From Monarcha castaneiventris obscurior (lineage: Eukaryota; Chordata; Aves; Passeriformes; Monarchidae), in NCBI GenBank assembly GCA_026261815.1, contig JAMPIT010000417.1, positions 6,543,501 through 6,607,500 of the forward strand: a stretch of DNA of 64,000 nucleotides, given 5' to 3'. Of this stretch, positions 25,260-53,979 are shown piece by piece. Position 1 is the first letter of the stretch, and each line of letters opens with the position of its first letter. The translations under genes were made by a program, and so were the position numbers. The notes under the pieces were generated by a model, which was not told the origin of the DNA, searched no databases, and saw only the letters and a list, made by a program, of their open reading frames with translations.

Positions 25260-28200
25260 ATGGGGCCATCCTGGGGGCTCCTCCTGCTCACAGTGGCCCT
25301 GGAGGTGACAGCTGCTGCCCGCTGCCCTGCACCCTGTGTCTGTGATAACCTCCGTGCCCATGTCGTGTGCCTCAATGGGAGCCTGACAGCCATCCCTGAC
25401 ACCATCCCAGAGGTGGGCACGGGAAAGAAAGGTTGAGGGATGGGGAGAGAAGATAGGTATGGCAGCCCTGGGGTAACTCAGTGTTTTGTGTGACCAACAG
25501 CTCACCAAAAAACTAGACCTTCGGGGCAACAGTTTCATGGTCATCCCAGCGGGAGCCTTCCTTGCCATCCCCTACCTCACACACCTTGACCTGCAGCGTT
25601 GCAAGGTGGAGAGGCTGGAGGAAGGGGCTTTCCGGGGTCTGGGGAGGCTTGTCTACCTCAACCTGGCCTCCAACGGCATAGCCCTCCTCTACCAGGAGTC
25701 CCTGGATGGGCTCTCCTCCCTCCAGCAGCTCATTCTGGAGGGGAACCGCATTGAGGAGATCCAGCCGGGTGCTTTTGGCCATCTGGGGTCCCTCACTGTC
25801 CTCGACCTGAGGGCAAATGCTTTGGTCTACCTCCCAGACATGGTCTTCCAGGGTCTGCAGGTTCTTAGATGGCTCCGGCTGTCCCACAATGCCCTCCATG
25901 TGCTGGGCAGCGAGGCCTTTGCTGCTCTGCCTGCCCTGCGCAGGCTGAGCCTGGACCATAATGAGCTGCAGGCACTGCCTGGCGAGGCCCTGGCCAGGCT
26001 CGATGTGGCTACCCGGCTAGACCTGGGTCACAACCCCATCACCTATGTGGCCGAGGAAGCCCTGGCCATGGCCTCACTGAGGCACCTCTTCCTGGACCAT
26101 GCCTTTCTCCAGGATGTGGCACCTGATGCCTTTGCCCGCAGTCCCCAGCTTCGCGTGCTGGACCTCAGCGAAAACCAGCTACAGGGGCTGCCACCCCTGG
26201 CTGGGGCGGGGGGGCTGGCGAGGGTCAGCCTGGATGGGAACCCTCTGCTCTGCTCCTGCCTCCTGCGCCCCTTCCACAAGTGGCTGGCAAGGGCGCGGGT
26301 GCAGGCCGAGGGTGCCTGTGCTGCACCCCCAGCCCTCCGTGGCCGGTCCCTTGACTCCCTGAGGCCCCCTGAGATGAGATGCGGTCGCCTCCGGCCGCCC
26401 CCTAGCGCCACCACACAGCCAGAGCAGCCAAGGGCAGCTGGCAGCAGGCAGTGCCCTCGGGGGTGTGTCTGCTCCCCCGATTTCCATCACGGGTCCTGCA
26501 AGAACAGGGACATGCGAGAGATCCCTCAGGACTTCCCTGGAGACACACGCCTTCTCGACCTGCGCCAAAACCCGTTCAGGACAGTGCCACCAGATGCCTT
26601 CCCTGGCCTGAAGGAGCTGGTGTCGCTCCACCTGCAGAGCTGCAGCATCAGGATGCTGCACCCTGGGGCGCTCCGGGGGCTGGAGAGCCTGGTCTACCTG
26701 TACCTCACTGACAACCACCTCTCCACCCTGGCGGCTGCTGCCTTCGAGGGGGCCCCGCAGCTCGCCTACCTCGACCTGGACCACAACGCCTTCACCCGTG
26801 TGCCTGCAGGCGCCTTCCGGCTCCTGCCCAACCTCATCTCCCTCCATCTGCAGCACAACGCCATTGGGGAGCTGGCGGAGGGCGACCTGGCTGGGGCCAG
26901 AGGTCTCCGCTGGCTCTACCTAGCTGGGAATGCCATCAGGCACATTGCCCCTGCTGCCCTGGCTCCTACCAAGATGCTGGAAAAGCTGCAGCTGGAGGGA
27001 AACCACCTGTCAGAGGTGCCCACAGCAGCCCTGCGGGGCCTGCCTGCCCTGAGCGAGCTGAAGCTGTCCCGAAACCCCATCAAGCACATGGGGGACAGTG
27101 TGTTCCTGCCAGTGGCCTCCAGTCTGCAGCACCTCTACCTGGACAACATGGGTCTGGAGCGGGTGAGTGTGTTATGGGACTCCCAGGGGGCAGTGGCACC
27201 ACAGGGCTCATCACAGGTTCCACTGCCCAGGGTTGGTGGCTCCTGTAGGGGCATCCAGATGTCCCCGAATTCCCAAGCCTTCAGGAGATGCTCCATAGCC
27301 TGGTTGGGAGGCAAATTTCTTCAGGCTCAGCTGTAGCATTACCTTTGCTTCAAACTTGCTCCTGGCTCCCCTGGGAGAAGCTTACTCCCTCCAGTCCTTA
27401 TCCAATTTCAGTGGGGTCCAGACCATTCCCTAAACCACCTCCTTCCCCCAACCCTGGCCAGATTCCTCCTTCTCTTACTACAGGCTGTCCTGCAGGACTC
27501 TTCACTGCTATTACCCTGAGTATCTCCATCCTCTCAAAAAAGTGGTATTAGCAGCACCCTCATGAGAACTGCGTATCTTACCAGCACCCAGGGATCACTC
27601 TGAGGCCTCCTGCATGTGACCTTCTGTCTAAGAAGACTGAACAGGAGCCTAATGAGTTCCAAGATGTGACTGAAACTGCTTGAATTAATTAACAGTCCCC
27701 CTCTTTAAGGCATCTTTCTTGGGGCCACCAGGTTCAGGACAGGTTCTCAGGCTTCCCCAAGATGGATAATCAGAAGTACAGGGGCAGAGATTTGCTGCCC
27801 TGCCTCCATCACCATGCCCCTGACTTACCCTCCTTCCATTGCAGATTTCCCCTCATGCCTTCACTGGCCTGGGTCCCAAGATCAGAAGCCTCTACCTGGA
27901 GAGCAACAAAATGAGCAACATACCTGACATGAGCAACTTCACGGGGCTGGAGATCCTCAACCTGCAGGATGTGCCTTTCCACTGTGACTGCCAGCTCCTT
28001 CCACTGCACAGGTGAGTGCCACGAGGGGAGAACAGCCTCAGGGATCTGCCTGGGGAGCAGCTGGACCTCCCATGCTGAAGGCTCACAGCTCACAGCACAT
28101 TGGCCATTTTTGGTCTTTTCCCATGGTGACCACCTATGGCACACCTACATGCAAGGATGGAAGTTGCCTGGGCTTTCTGGCTGTAGGGAAAGCAGCCACA

Positions 28201-28574
28201 AGCTGGGGTGGGAAAATATTCAGATATTCAGAGGTCACCCAGGTGGCCTGGCCTTACTTTGAAGTGATCATCTACTTATGGGGACAGACTTTTGCCCTTC
28301 CTTTTGCCCTGTCTCATTCCTTTCCCTGATCTTCTGCAATGTTTCCAGGTGGATCAACAAACTCAACCTCCGTGTAGGGGCCACTTGTAGGTCCCCTGCA
28401 GAAGCCCGAGGGCTGAAGGTCAAGCTTTCCACCACTTTCCTAACTTGTCCTGGCTGGGGCCGAGGCGAGGCTGGGGAAACCAATCCTAACAAGACTAAGT
28501 CTGCAAGCAAGCTCAGCAAGAAAAAGAGGTCGGGAAAATCTCCAGCCAGAGGCTTCAGTAAGAGCAGATCTTAG
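25260..28574 (+). CDS. CHADL: chondroadherin-like protein (4 coding exons)
   Basis: CHADL is a secreted leucine-rich-repeat protein of cartilage matrix, known in mammals to bind collagen and limit fibril formation. Coding exons 25260-25412, 25501-27162, 27845-28011 and 28349-28574 join in frame to 735 aa (mammalian about 760). Residues 1-20 form a signal peptide (MGPSWGLLLLTVALEVTAAA). A cysteine-rich cap with CPAPCVC starts near 22, followed by about ten repeats and a C-terminal cap with CSC near 298. A second cap, CPRGCVC, lies near 369 with about eleven more repeats, and a last cap with FHCDC lies near 650. The tail from about 707 is rich in Lys, Arg and Ser. This double array is what separates CHADL from single-array chondroadherin. 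The ATG is in good context (G at -3 and +4). It lies between RANGAP1 and L3MBTL2, as in mammals. Confidence 0.95.
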
Positions 28575-29510
28575 GATTCCTTAAGGTGTTTAGGACATGT
28601 GCTGGACACAACAGGGCCATACCTACAGTCTGACTAGAGCAGTTTTCCTAGACTTGTCCTCACCATGGAGACATGGATATTGCCCAAAGCACAAAGAGCC
28701 TGGTGCCACCAAAACAATGCTGATTTGCCAAAGATGAGGGGTTTGGTTTTGCAGGACACAGAGGCATGTTCTGTAGAGTCTGCAGCATGCTTTGGTGATA
28801 CAAACAATGAAACCAAATACTTGCTGCTTCTTTCCAAGGCTTCCTCTAGCCGTGTGGAAAAGCTGCTATCTGCAAGTTTAGTTTTGGTTTTGAGAGCACT
28901 TTCACAGCTTCCAAAATCATAGAAGAACCCTGAGTGGGACTGCAACCACCACCAACCAGTAAGGTCCTGCACTGGCACAAATCTTATGCTGGAAAGCTTA
29001 AAAGCTGTAAGTGAAAATGTTACCTTAATTCCCAGCAGTTCCTCAGAATTAAAACATAAGCAGATGGAAACCTTTTTATTTCCTGCAGAATTTGATCAGT
29101 GATCCAATTGGTGAAATGGGGTCAGTGATGCGTAAATGCTCCCATGATAAGCAATGAGCTCAACCTATTCCCCATGACACCAGAGGCTGGGACCCCAGGC
29201 CCCAGAAGTTTGCTTAAATTGAAAAGGCTTCAAAAGATAAACTTACAGATAAAGATACGTTTTGACTAACTCTGGATTTTGGTGGCCTGGAAAGCCTTTG
29301 GCCTCTTCCTGAAGTTTGTCACAGGGCTTAAGGGTACAGATTGTAGATCAAATTTACAGTACAATTGTAAAAAAATTGAAAATTCAAACCATGCTCCAAA
29401 TCCTCTGCAGTTCTGGGTTCAAAAGCAAGAAATGACAGAAGCAGTCACAGTGCAGATGAACAACTGTTTTTGAGGCTGGTGCCATGGAGATTTTGGCTTT
29501 TGTGACAATG
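28575..29510. other. CHADL 3' flank and presumed 3' UTR
   Basis: No coding exon is seen. An ATTAAA hexamer at 29048-29053 could end the CHADL transcript about 0.48 kb after the stop, but this is weak. The rest is unremarkable unique sequence up to the CR1 element. Confidence 0.35.
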
Positions 29511-29539
29511 GTATGTGCTTTAATGATTGTAATATGTTA

Positions 29540-31715
29540 GGGAAAGATGGGATCCACCTGTCTATAAAGGGTAAGAGACTTGTTGGCAGCAGCCTCCTAA
29601 TTTGGTGAGATGGGCTTTAAGCTAAAGAACTCAGTGCAGGAGAGGTCTAAAGTCTCATGGCTTTCTCTGGGAAGTAGATCATACCAACCAGTGCAGTGAA
29701 AGGTGTTCCTTGACTGTCCCCCAAGATGAGCATCAAAGAGCTATCACTGAAGGTGTTTATGGTTGTGCTCCTTCTCAGGTAATCCAGTTGCTTGATTAAG
29801 CCAGGTGTGAGGGGGACAATATCAGGTTCATTCCTGGCAAGCTGTGGGATGGTATGAAAAGATTAGAGGGACAGGGTGCTAGTGATCCCTCTGCAGAGAT
29901 CCCTCTGCAGGTGACTCAAAGAGGTACAGACACAGGAGAGCACACTTGCAGTCTTACAGAGGCGAGCCAGGGACTCCTGAGGTTACAGAAGCCAACAGGG
30001 ATACAGCAGGGAAATATCTCAAAGGAATTAGGGGGTGTTCCTCTAGGAGGGTGATGCAGCCAACAGCCTGGCTGAGGTGCCTTTACACCAAAGCACGCAG
30101 CATGGGCAACAAACAGGAGTTGGGAGCCACCGTGCTGCTGGAAAGTTATGATCCTGTTGCCATTACTGAAATTTGGTGGGACAAACTGTGTGACTGGAGT
30201 GTGGCTATTGATGGCTATGAGCTGGTCAGAAGAGACAGGAGAGGAGGGAGAGGTGGAGAGAGGTACATTGAGAGGTGCACTGAGCGTGAGGAGCTGTCTC
30301 TGAAGAACAGCCATGAGCAGGCCAAAAGCCTGTGGGTAAAAATCAGACACTGAGGCAACAAAAGGAACCCTGTGGCTGGGGTCTGCTACAGCTGCCTGAC
30401 CAAGGGGAGCCTATTGATGAAGCCTTCTTGCTCCAGTTACAGGAGGCATCGTGCTCACAGGCTCCAGTCCTGCTGGGGGACTTCAGCCACCTTGACACCT
30501 ACTGGGAAAGCACAAGGCAAGCTGTGGGCAATCCAGGAAACTCCTGCAATGTGTGGAGAATAGCTTCTTGAGCAAGGTGGACTTCTGTAAAGCTTTTGAC
30601 ACAGCCCCCCACAACTACTGCCTCCAAACTGGAGTGATGGATTCCATGGATGGGTTGTTTGGTGGATTAGGAATTGGTTGGATGGTTGCCTTCAGAGGGT
30701 AGAGAGCAACAGCTCAGAGTCCCAATGGATATCAGTGACCAGAGGTGTCCCTCAGGGGTCTGTATTGGGACCAGCATTATTTAATGTCCTCATTAATGAC
30801 ACAGACAAAAGGATCAAGTGCACCCTGAGCAAGTTTGCAGGTAACACCAAGCTGAGTGGTGCTCTTGACTCACCTGAAGGATGGGATCCCATCCATAGGG
30901 ATCCGGACAGGCTCAAAAGTGGGCACATGGAAATCTCAAGAGGTTTAATAAGACCAAGTGCAAGGTGCTGCACCTGGGTTGGGGCAAGCCCTGTTATCAA
31001 CACAAGCTGGGGCATGAAGGGATCAAGAGCAGCCCTGCCAAGGACTTGGGGGTACAGTGGATGAGAGGCTGGACACGACCCAGCAATGTGCACTCACAGC
31101 CCAGAAAGCCAATTGTATCCTGGGCTGCATCCAAAGCAGCTGGACAGCAGGGTGAGGGAGGGGATTCTGCCCCTCTGCTCTGGTGGGACCCCACCTGCAG
31201 TGCTGCATCCAGCTCTGGGGGTCCTCTGCACAAAAAGGACTTGGACCTGTTGGAGCAAGTCCAGAGGAGGCCACCAAAATTATTAAAGAGATGAAGCACC
31301 TCTCCTGTGAGGAAATGCTGAGAGAATTGGGATTGTTCAGTCTGGAAAAGAGAAGGCTTCAAGGTAACCTAATTGCAGCCTCCTGCTATCTGAAAGGAAC
31401 ACACAGGCAAGATGGGACAAGACTTATTTACAAGAGCATGTAGTGACAGCACAAGGGGGAATGGGTTCAGACTGAAAGCCAGTAGTTTTAGATTATGTGT
31501 AAGGAAAAAATTCTTTACTGTGAGGGTGGTGAGGCACTGGAACAGGATGCCCAGGGAAGTTGTGGATGCCTCATCCCTGGAAGTGTTCAAGACCAGGTTG
31601 GATGGGGTTCTGGGCAACCTGGTCTAGTGAAAGGTGTCCCTGCCCACAGCAGGGGTATTAAAACTAAATGATGTTCAAGGTCTTCTTCTAACCCAAATCA
31701 TTCTATGATTCTATG
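29540..31715 (+). mobile_element. CR1 LINE retrotransposon, degraded and internally deleted
   Basis: This is a non-LTR element of the avian CR1 group. Near 29545 a frame reads DGIHLS..KGKR, like the end of the CR1 first open frame. From 30080 to 30560 broken frames read like the apurinic endonuclease (ARSMGNKQELGATVLLESYD; VLLGDF). At about 30575 the sequence jumps to reverse-transcriptase text (FCKAFDTAPHN), then GVPQGSVLGPALFNVLINDT at about 30740, and the catalytic FADD box reads FAGN. The C-terminal part ([33 protein letters not shown]) follows, and the copy ends in two ATTCTATG octamers at 31700-31715. Stops, frameshifts and the lost Asp pair make it inactive. About 1 kb between endonuclease and RT is missing. 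Confidence 0.85.
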
Positions 31716-32238
31716 AAAAAAGGTCTCACTTCTTCAGGAGTCTTTTTGTTTCTTCACCTCTTTCCACTCTTCCTGTCCTGATTTTCTTGGGGCTTGCACT
31801 GCTCAGACCGGAGAGCACAGCACCGAAGTCCTACGGGAGCAGCTCCTTTCCTGACACGTCCTGCATGATGATGTTGGGCAGCAGCTTATCACCTCCAGCC
31901 ACAGCCAAGAACTCAAACTGCTCTTTTGTGCTCTGGCAGCCTCTTTCCCTGTTTTGAGCTCCTGCTCCAAAAGGAGCCTTCAAAATCAGGCATGCACAAC
32001 TGCAGCAGCAACCCTGGTAATGCTCCTCAACATGCCTGCAGTCTTTCTGCTGTTTCCCAGGGCTTAATATTACAAGTCTGGGGGAAATTTTCTTGCACAC
32101 CAGGAAAGCAGAGTTGTGATGCTGCAGGGTGGTCTGCTTTAAAAAAGGAAGGCCCTTTTGGTCCTCTGCTTCCCTTTGCCAGGACCTTCCCTAAAGAGCC
32201 ACGTGAAGCTGCTGTGGGCAGCTGTGGGATGCTCCAGA
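31716..32238 (-). other. L3MBTL2 3' UTR region
   Basis: This lies directly after the L3MBTL2 stop on the minus strand. No clear AATAAA or ATTAAA was found on the minus strand between the stop and the CR1 end at 31715. The transcript may therefore end within or beyond the antisense CR1 tail, or use a weak signal. Confidence 0.4.
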
Positions 32239-48542
<16,304 letters not shown>

Positions 48543-48674
48543 CGCCCCCGGGCCGCCGCCAGCCCGCCTCACGCGCGTGCAGAGCGCCCCCCGCCAGCTG
48601 TGCGTCTGATTGGCGAGAGCGCCGGAAAGCACAGCAAATCAGCGGGGAGCTTGTTCCCGCCGCGCTGCCCGCGG

Positions 48675-48694
48675 GGCACCACGGGAGCTGTAGT
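48675..48694 (-). promoter_or_regulatory. ZNF143/THAP11-type promoter motif (SBS-like)
   Basis: On the minus strand ACTACAGCTCCCGTGGTGCC matches the SBS form ACTACAnnTCCCAGnnTGC at most positions. It shares its first 12 bases exactly with the motif in the RANGAP1 promoter. Confidence 0.6.
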
Positions 48695-48825
48695 TCTTTT
48701 CCCGCGGCCTCGGCGCCTCGCCGCGGTCCCGCCCAGGGACGGGGAAAGGTCGGGCCTCACTACCGCCTCTCCGTCCCCGGCTCCATTCCTGCTTGTAGTT
48801 CGGGATTAGCCCTCTAATTCGGTCC

Positions 48826-49205
48826 CAGAATGGCTTGGGTTGGACGGTACTTCAAAGATCTTCCAGTTCAAACCCGCTGCCGTGGGCAGGGTCACCTTTC
48901 ACTGGGCCAGGTTTCTCAGGGCCACGTCCAGCCTGGCCTCTAACACTCCCAAGGGATGGGGCATCCACAGCTTCTCTGGGCAGCCTGTGCCAGCGCCTCA
49001 CCGCCCTCACAGTAAAGAATTGCTTCCTGGATTTAATCTCAATCTGCCCCTTTTCAGTCTAAAACCATTGCCCCTTGTCCTGTCACCACCTGCTCGTATA
49101 AAAAGTCAATCTCCTTCCTTTTTATAATCCCCCTCCAGGTACTGGAAGGCTGCAGTGAGGTCTCCCCAGAGCCTTCTCTTCTCCAGGCTGAACAACCACA
49201 GCTCC
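48826..49205 (-). mobile_element. CR1 LINE 3' fragment
   Basis: Read on the minus strand, this is CR1 3' sequence. It codes for the end of RT (broken frames like KKQFFT and HRLPRE equivalents). It then has the untranslated tail with CCCATCCCTTGGGAGTGTTA and ends near 48826 at a worn CATTCTGG octamer. The + strand shows the usual antisense words GGATGGGGCATCCACAGC and CCGCCCTCACAGTAAAGAAT. It is truncated at its 5' end, as most CR1 copies are. Confidence 0.85.
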
Positions 49206-49309
49206 ATCAGCCTGTCAAGAAGTTTATGTAAAGGTAAGTCCCTCGAGTCAGTTTAATTTTGCACCCTACCCCTTTTATTTTGTTATCACTGTCACTGTGT
49301 TGATGGTGT

Positions 49310-49360
49310 AGGGAAAAAAAAAGAAAAAAGAAAGAAAAAAAATAAAAGAAAGAAAAAAGG
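49310..49360. repeat. A/G-only (polypurine) tract
   Basis: About 51 bases of A and G with a single T interruption near 49343. It is built of GAAA and GAAAAAA words. Such purine runs can form triplex DNA, and this is probably a simple repeat derived from a poly(A). Confidence 0.8.
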
Positions 49361-51561
49361 CTGTACTGTACATTCCTAGTCTGTGCAGTGAGTGGCTGAA
49401 CAAATAACATGTGAAGCACAACTGTACAGTCTTAGCTGCAGGTGGGAGTAAAGCAGCATGGAAAAGGTTCATTCCAAAGGCATCCTTTACAGATATTACA
49501 GATACACATGAATTGCTCTTCCAGACAATCCAAAGGCTCTAAAACGAGGCTACAGCCTGTTGATCTAAACACAAAGGAGTGTCACTATCAGTGTGAAAAA
49601 CACTGAGGATCCAGGGTAGTGGTCACAGCCTAATTACAGAGGGACAGTGGCAGGGAGCTGGCAAAGCCAGTCTGCAGCTTGACCAGCAAATTTCCATAGC
49701 ATCAGGGATCCTCCACATTCAGGTTTTCCAAACAACCCTCCAGCAATGTTAAAAATAGAAAATTGCTTTAAAAGAATATAGTTAATAATGAAATAAATCA
49801 TTAAGACTCTTATTCCCTTGCAAATACTGCTAGACATTGCACAGCATGGCAGACAGCAAAGCTGTTTCCAGAAAAGACACAATACAAAATTAAAGGCTCA
49901 TTAAGTCTTTCCACTGCAATAATCTTTCATGAAACACATCATGAGCTATAGCTGGTGTGCATCCCCTACTCCCTTCCCAGAGTGGAATGATCAGCACTGC
50001 TCCCTTAGGTCACACAGAGGCTGGCTCAAGGCTTCTTGAAGGTCTAAGCAAAACCAAGTTCTGCATTGACACAGAACAAGCTTAAAGGCAGTCCCCATCC
50101 CATAGCTGTTCATTTTTCATTGCAGTTCTAAATAAGCCTTTTCAATAAGTAATAGTATTTAAATAAATTAATTTTAATGTGAATCAAGCTCAATTTGATT
50201 AAGGAATACTTATATCCTTTTCAATAATAAAAACTCTGTTGCGTTACATTAATCATAAGAGTTCTGTAAAGCCTAGCTTTCTTTAGGGAGAGAACAGCAC
50301 TGACAATCTCAGTTAACTAAAACCCAAAACTTAGATTAGACTTCACTTTTCCCATCTCCTTCCCTACTGCTGTTCTGGGCTTGGTCTGTGTTTTGATGTC
50401 ATCTGCAATAAAAATTTTACAAAGATCAGTATCAAAGGGCTGCTGTCAGGTGAAATGACAGGAGGAGTCCAGGCTGCAGTGGGAGGGGTTAACGCTGCAG
50501 GACAGGGGGGCCAGGCTGCTTCCTCAGGCACTCAGCTCCAAGGTGTGCAGCTTTTGTACCTCAGCATCTGCTCTGTCCCTCTTTACCACAACTTCCTTGA
50601 GGGGCCTTGGCTCACTGGCTCTTTGTGCTTGTCTACTGGGACTGTTCTCTCCCCCATGCTCTGGGATGGAGAGCTCATGTTCCAGGTCCCCAGGCTTCAA
50701 AAATTCATCTGCTGCTTCTCCAGAGCCTCCTTTTTTACTTTTCTACTCTGTTATTTCAAAGAGCTCATGAGAATCCTGGTGCTCCAGGATAAAAAGGGGC
50801 CTTTTGTCACTTCCAGCCATTCTGGTTACAGGACTTCCAAACTCTTGTGTGCAGTGGGAAGTGGCACATGGCTTTTGTAGCACTCCTCCTAGCTGACACT
50901 GTGAAAAGCCAAAAAACATCGAAGGGTTTAATTTCTTTTATGAGGACTGGGAAGGGAACCATTTTGAAGAAAAAATATCTACAGACATGTAAGCCTTGGC
51001 TATACGTTCATGATACTGTCTTTGACAAAGGAAAGTAGGGTAGATGAGCTTGGAAAACCAACAGGCAAAGAGAAGGAATAATAAAAGAAAACATATTCTG
51101 CTTAACCTTTGGCAGACTAATTCTACCAAGGTAACTGTGAAATGAAGAGAGGCATGTCCTGCACTGTGTAAGAACAGGCAACAGCCTACTTGCAGGTGGG
51201 AGAGTTAAGCAGTTTTCTAGTCTTTTCAGTTTTCAGTCTAGTTTTCTAGATCTCTCATGGGCTGAGGAGCTTACAGAAAACCCTTGTCAGATCATCCTTA
51301 GTGTTACACTGATGTTCTTCCACATTTACAGCAACCTGTCACTAACACTGTACAACAGACATAGCAATTGAACAGTTTGTGTGGTGAACAAACAATCCAA
51401 CCCCAGACCCAACAGGCAACCCAGTTAAGGGCACAAATACTAAGTTAGCCTGTCCTTCCTTGCTATTTTGCTACCACATTAGATCTGTCAATATATGTCA
51501 ACACAACTCTACATACAAATACTAATAAAACAGTAAATAATTTTTGTCCAGATTAAAAAAT

Positions 51562-51618
51562 ACCAAAAAAAAAAAAAAACAACCCCAAAAAACCCAAACC
51601 AAAACAAACCCCCAAAAA
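51562..51618. repeat. A/C-only low-complexity tract
   Basis: The + strand holds only A and C for 57 bases, beginning with a 15-base A run and then CCCC/AAAA blocks. On the other strand it is T/G-only with GGGG runs, much like 18810-18879. Confidence 0.8.
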
Positions 51619-53979
51619 GCAACTACACCCAGTCCCAAGGCTATCCTGACAAGGAGAGGGAAGAGTTAACTGCCTGGAAGGCAAATCTCAGTTTGAAGTG
51701 CTTATCCCATCCCAGATCCCCAAGAAATCTGGCTTTTGAGAGCTGAGCTGTGCTGCCTCTTGATCCCTCTGCAAGCCTTTCAGGGAAGACATGGGACACC
51801 ATCATGTCCTGCCAGGTCACCTTCCCCAGCAGAAAGGGCAGCCTGGACCAGTAAGTCCAGCTAATAGCAGAAGATGAGATGCTACACCATGCACAAGGCC
51901 TGACACATAATATGCAGTTTACCAAAGTGGAAATCCCTTTACCTATCCTTTCCCAAGTCCCAATTAAGGGCTCTCTCTCACTGTGGTGACACATGACAGA
52001 AAAAAATGCTTGAAATCCTTCAGTACAAGCTCAGACTGAGATAACAGCAGGCAAACAGAAGAGCACCTGAGGTCTTCTTTTTTTTTGGAACCCATGAATT
52101 TGGGGGTCTAACTATTGCCCTGGGGACTGCAGGGGCATGAGGAGAAGCAAAATACCCACTGACAATGCTTGTGGTTGCATCCCACATAGCTCTGTGCTCC
52201 CAGGATATGCCAGAGCCTGCCAACACCCAGCACACCTGGGGAAAACCAGTCTGAGCTGTGCCAACTTCACCAGGAGCTAGGAAGGGCATCAAAGGTGACT
52301 GTGGGAGATGGTGCCAACAGTAATTTCTCCACCCTCCCCAAATCCACCACACTCCCTACAACAGGGAGAGTAGACTGGACCCATGGCTGATTGCCCATCA
52401 GCTACCCACAGCACGAGTCATGGAACAGGTTTCCCTTCCAAATATCCAATATCCCCTGCTGAAGAGTTGAAACCAATACCCTGTTCTAAAGGAGTGTGAC
52501 TGAGGCAATTTGAGCAAACCATCAAAACACTTCTAAACAAAATGCCAGCTCGCAGCTGGGCAGGCAAATGCCACACCTGCAAGGCTGACAGAGCAGCTCG
52601 GTGGCTTTCCATCCATGATGCAAGCACAGATGCTGCTGCAATCCCTGTGGATGGAGCCCCTTGTGTTCGCACACTTTGAGGGGCCAGGCTAGGCTCTGTC
52701 TCAGGCTGGGACCAATGGCACACGATCTGCTTTGACAAGCTGAGGGAAGAAATGTTTCCTTGGCCAAACTGGCAGATACCTCAGGGGTGTATTGTAGGAA
52801 GGCAGCTGCTGAGAGGGTTTGTAAAAACAAACACTCCCCAGCCAGAGCACCCTGTGGCTGTGACTGATGAGGTAGGAAGCCTCATCACACACTTGGGCAG
52901 AACTGGTCATCAGGAGCAGACTCTTCTGCTGTCTTTCACTACAGGACCTGCTCCAGACGGTCCGGAGAGGATGGGCTGGAGTCCTTGATGATGAAACTGG
53001 AAGCAGCAAAATCAAGGACATGGTGTCTGCAAAAAGACCGTCTTGGAAACAGGAGGTGGAGTTTCTTGCGGAGAAACTGTATCATACACTGGAAAAAAGC
53101 TCGGGAAAAATGAAACAGAAGCTGGAATGGCTGTCACTGTCACATCACCTACCCCAGCTTTGTCCTGGTGCTGCCACTGCCTGTAAGAGGCCACAAGCTC
53201 TGAGTTACATGAGGCTCTGTCAAGTTTGCCTGGGCTTGTCTTGGCCTGCCAGGAGCTGCTGTGGCTTGTTTTACTGTTACAACAGCTGTCTAATGACCAG
53301 GTGACTGCTACCAACATTATCTTGGGTTTTGTGCAATTATCTGGTGTTTGGGCTACCCAGTACAAGAGAGACGTGGGCATAGTGAATCCAGCAAAGGGCC
53401 AGCACAGTGATGAGAAGATTGGAGCATCTGTCAGATGGGGAGAGGCTGAGAGAGCTGTGACTAGTCCAAGCATAGACACCTTGCAGGGGACGTGGGGCTG
53501 CAGACCATACAGAGGCCATGGCATCTCCATTCTGGAGATACTCAGCTGGACATGCCATCTGCTTTAGGTGATTCTGCTTTGAGAAGAGAGGTGGATAGAT
53601 AATCTTCAGAGGTGCCTACCTCAGCCATTCTGTCCTTCTGTAATAAGTGATTCTGTGTAGAACAGAGTATCTATAATGACAGTGTTAGAATTAAAATAAA
53701 TGAATAAGTAAATACATCAGCATAGACACACAGAGTCACAGATGATGCTGCAGGTCCAGACTATGAGCAACTCACCGATGGCCGAGTTCAGTTTTAGGAG
53801 TAACAAAGAGTGAGTATGCAACACATGTAAAACACTCCATAAACAGTAAATTGGGACATAATGAGAAACAAGGAACCAGGAAAGAGCAAGGTGTAATTTT
53901 TACGAACAGGTGTCCTCAAGACTGAGCGATAAACTATTACACTCCTCCCTGTGACAAACTCACTGCAAGCCCTCCCCAT

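Noticed and set aside
26179..26856. 225-codon minus-strand frame over CHADL
   Set aside because: It is an antisense shadow of the GC-rich leucine-rich-repeat exon.
30678..31064. 128-codon + frame that could be taken for a host gene
   Set aside because: GVPQGSVLGP and CTLSKFAGNT are CR1 reverse-transcriptase motifs, so it is part of the dead element at 29540-31715.
50455..50880. 141-codon + frame in the intergenic gap
   Set aside because: No domain, signal or exon partners were found. The composition is like its flanks.
53012..53530. 172-codon minus-strand frame in the intergenic gap
   Set aside because: It has no similarity I know and no start or splice context, and an open + frame overlaps it. 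Chance is likely in 7 kb.
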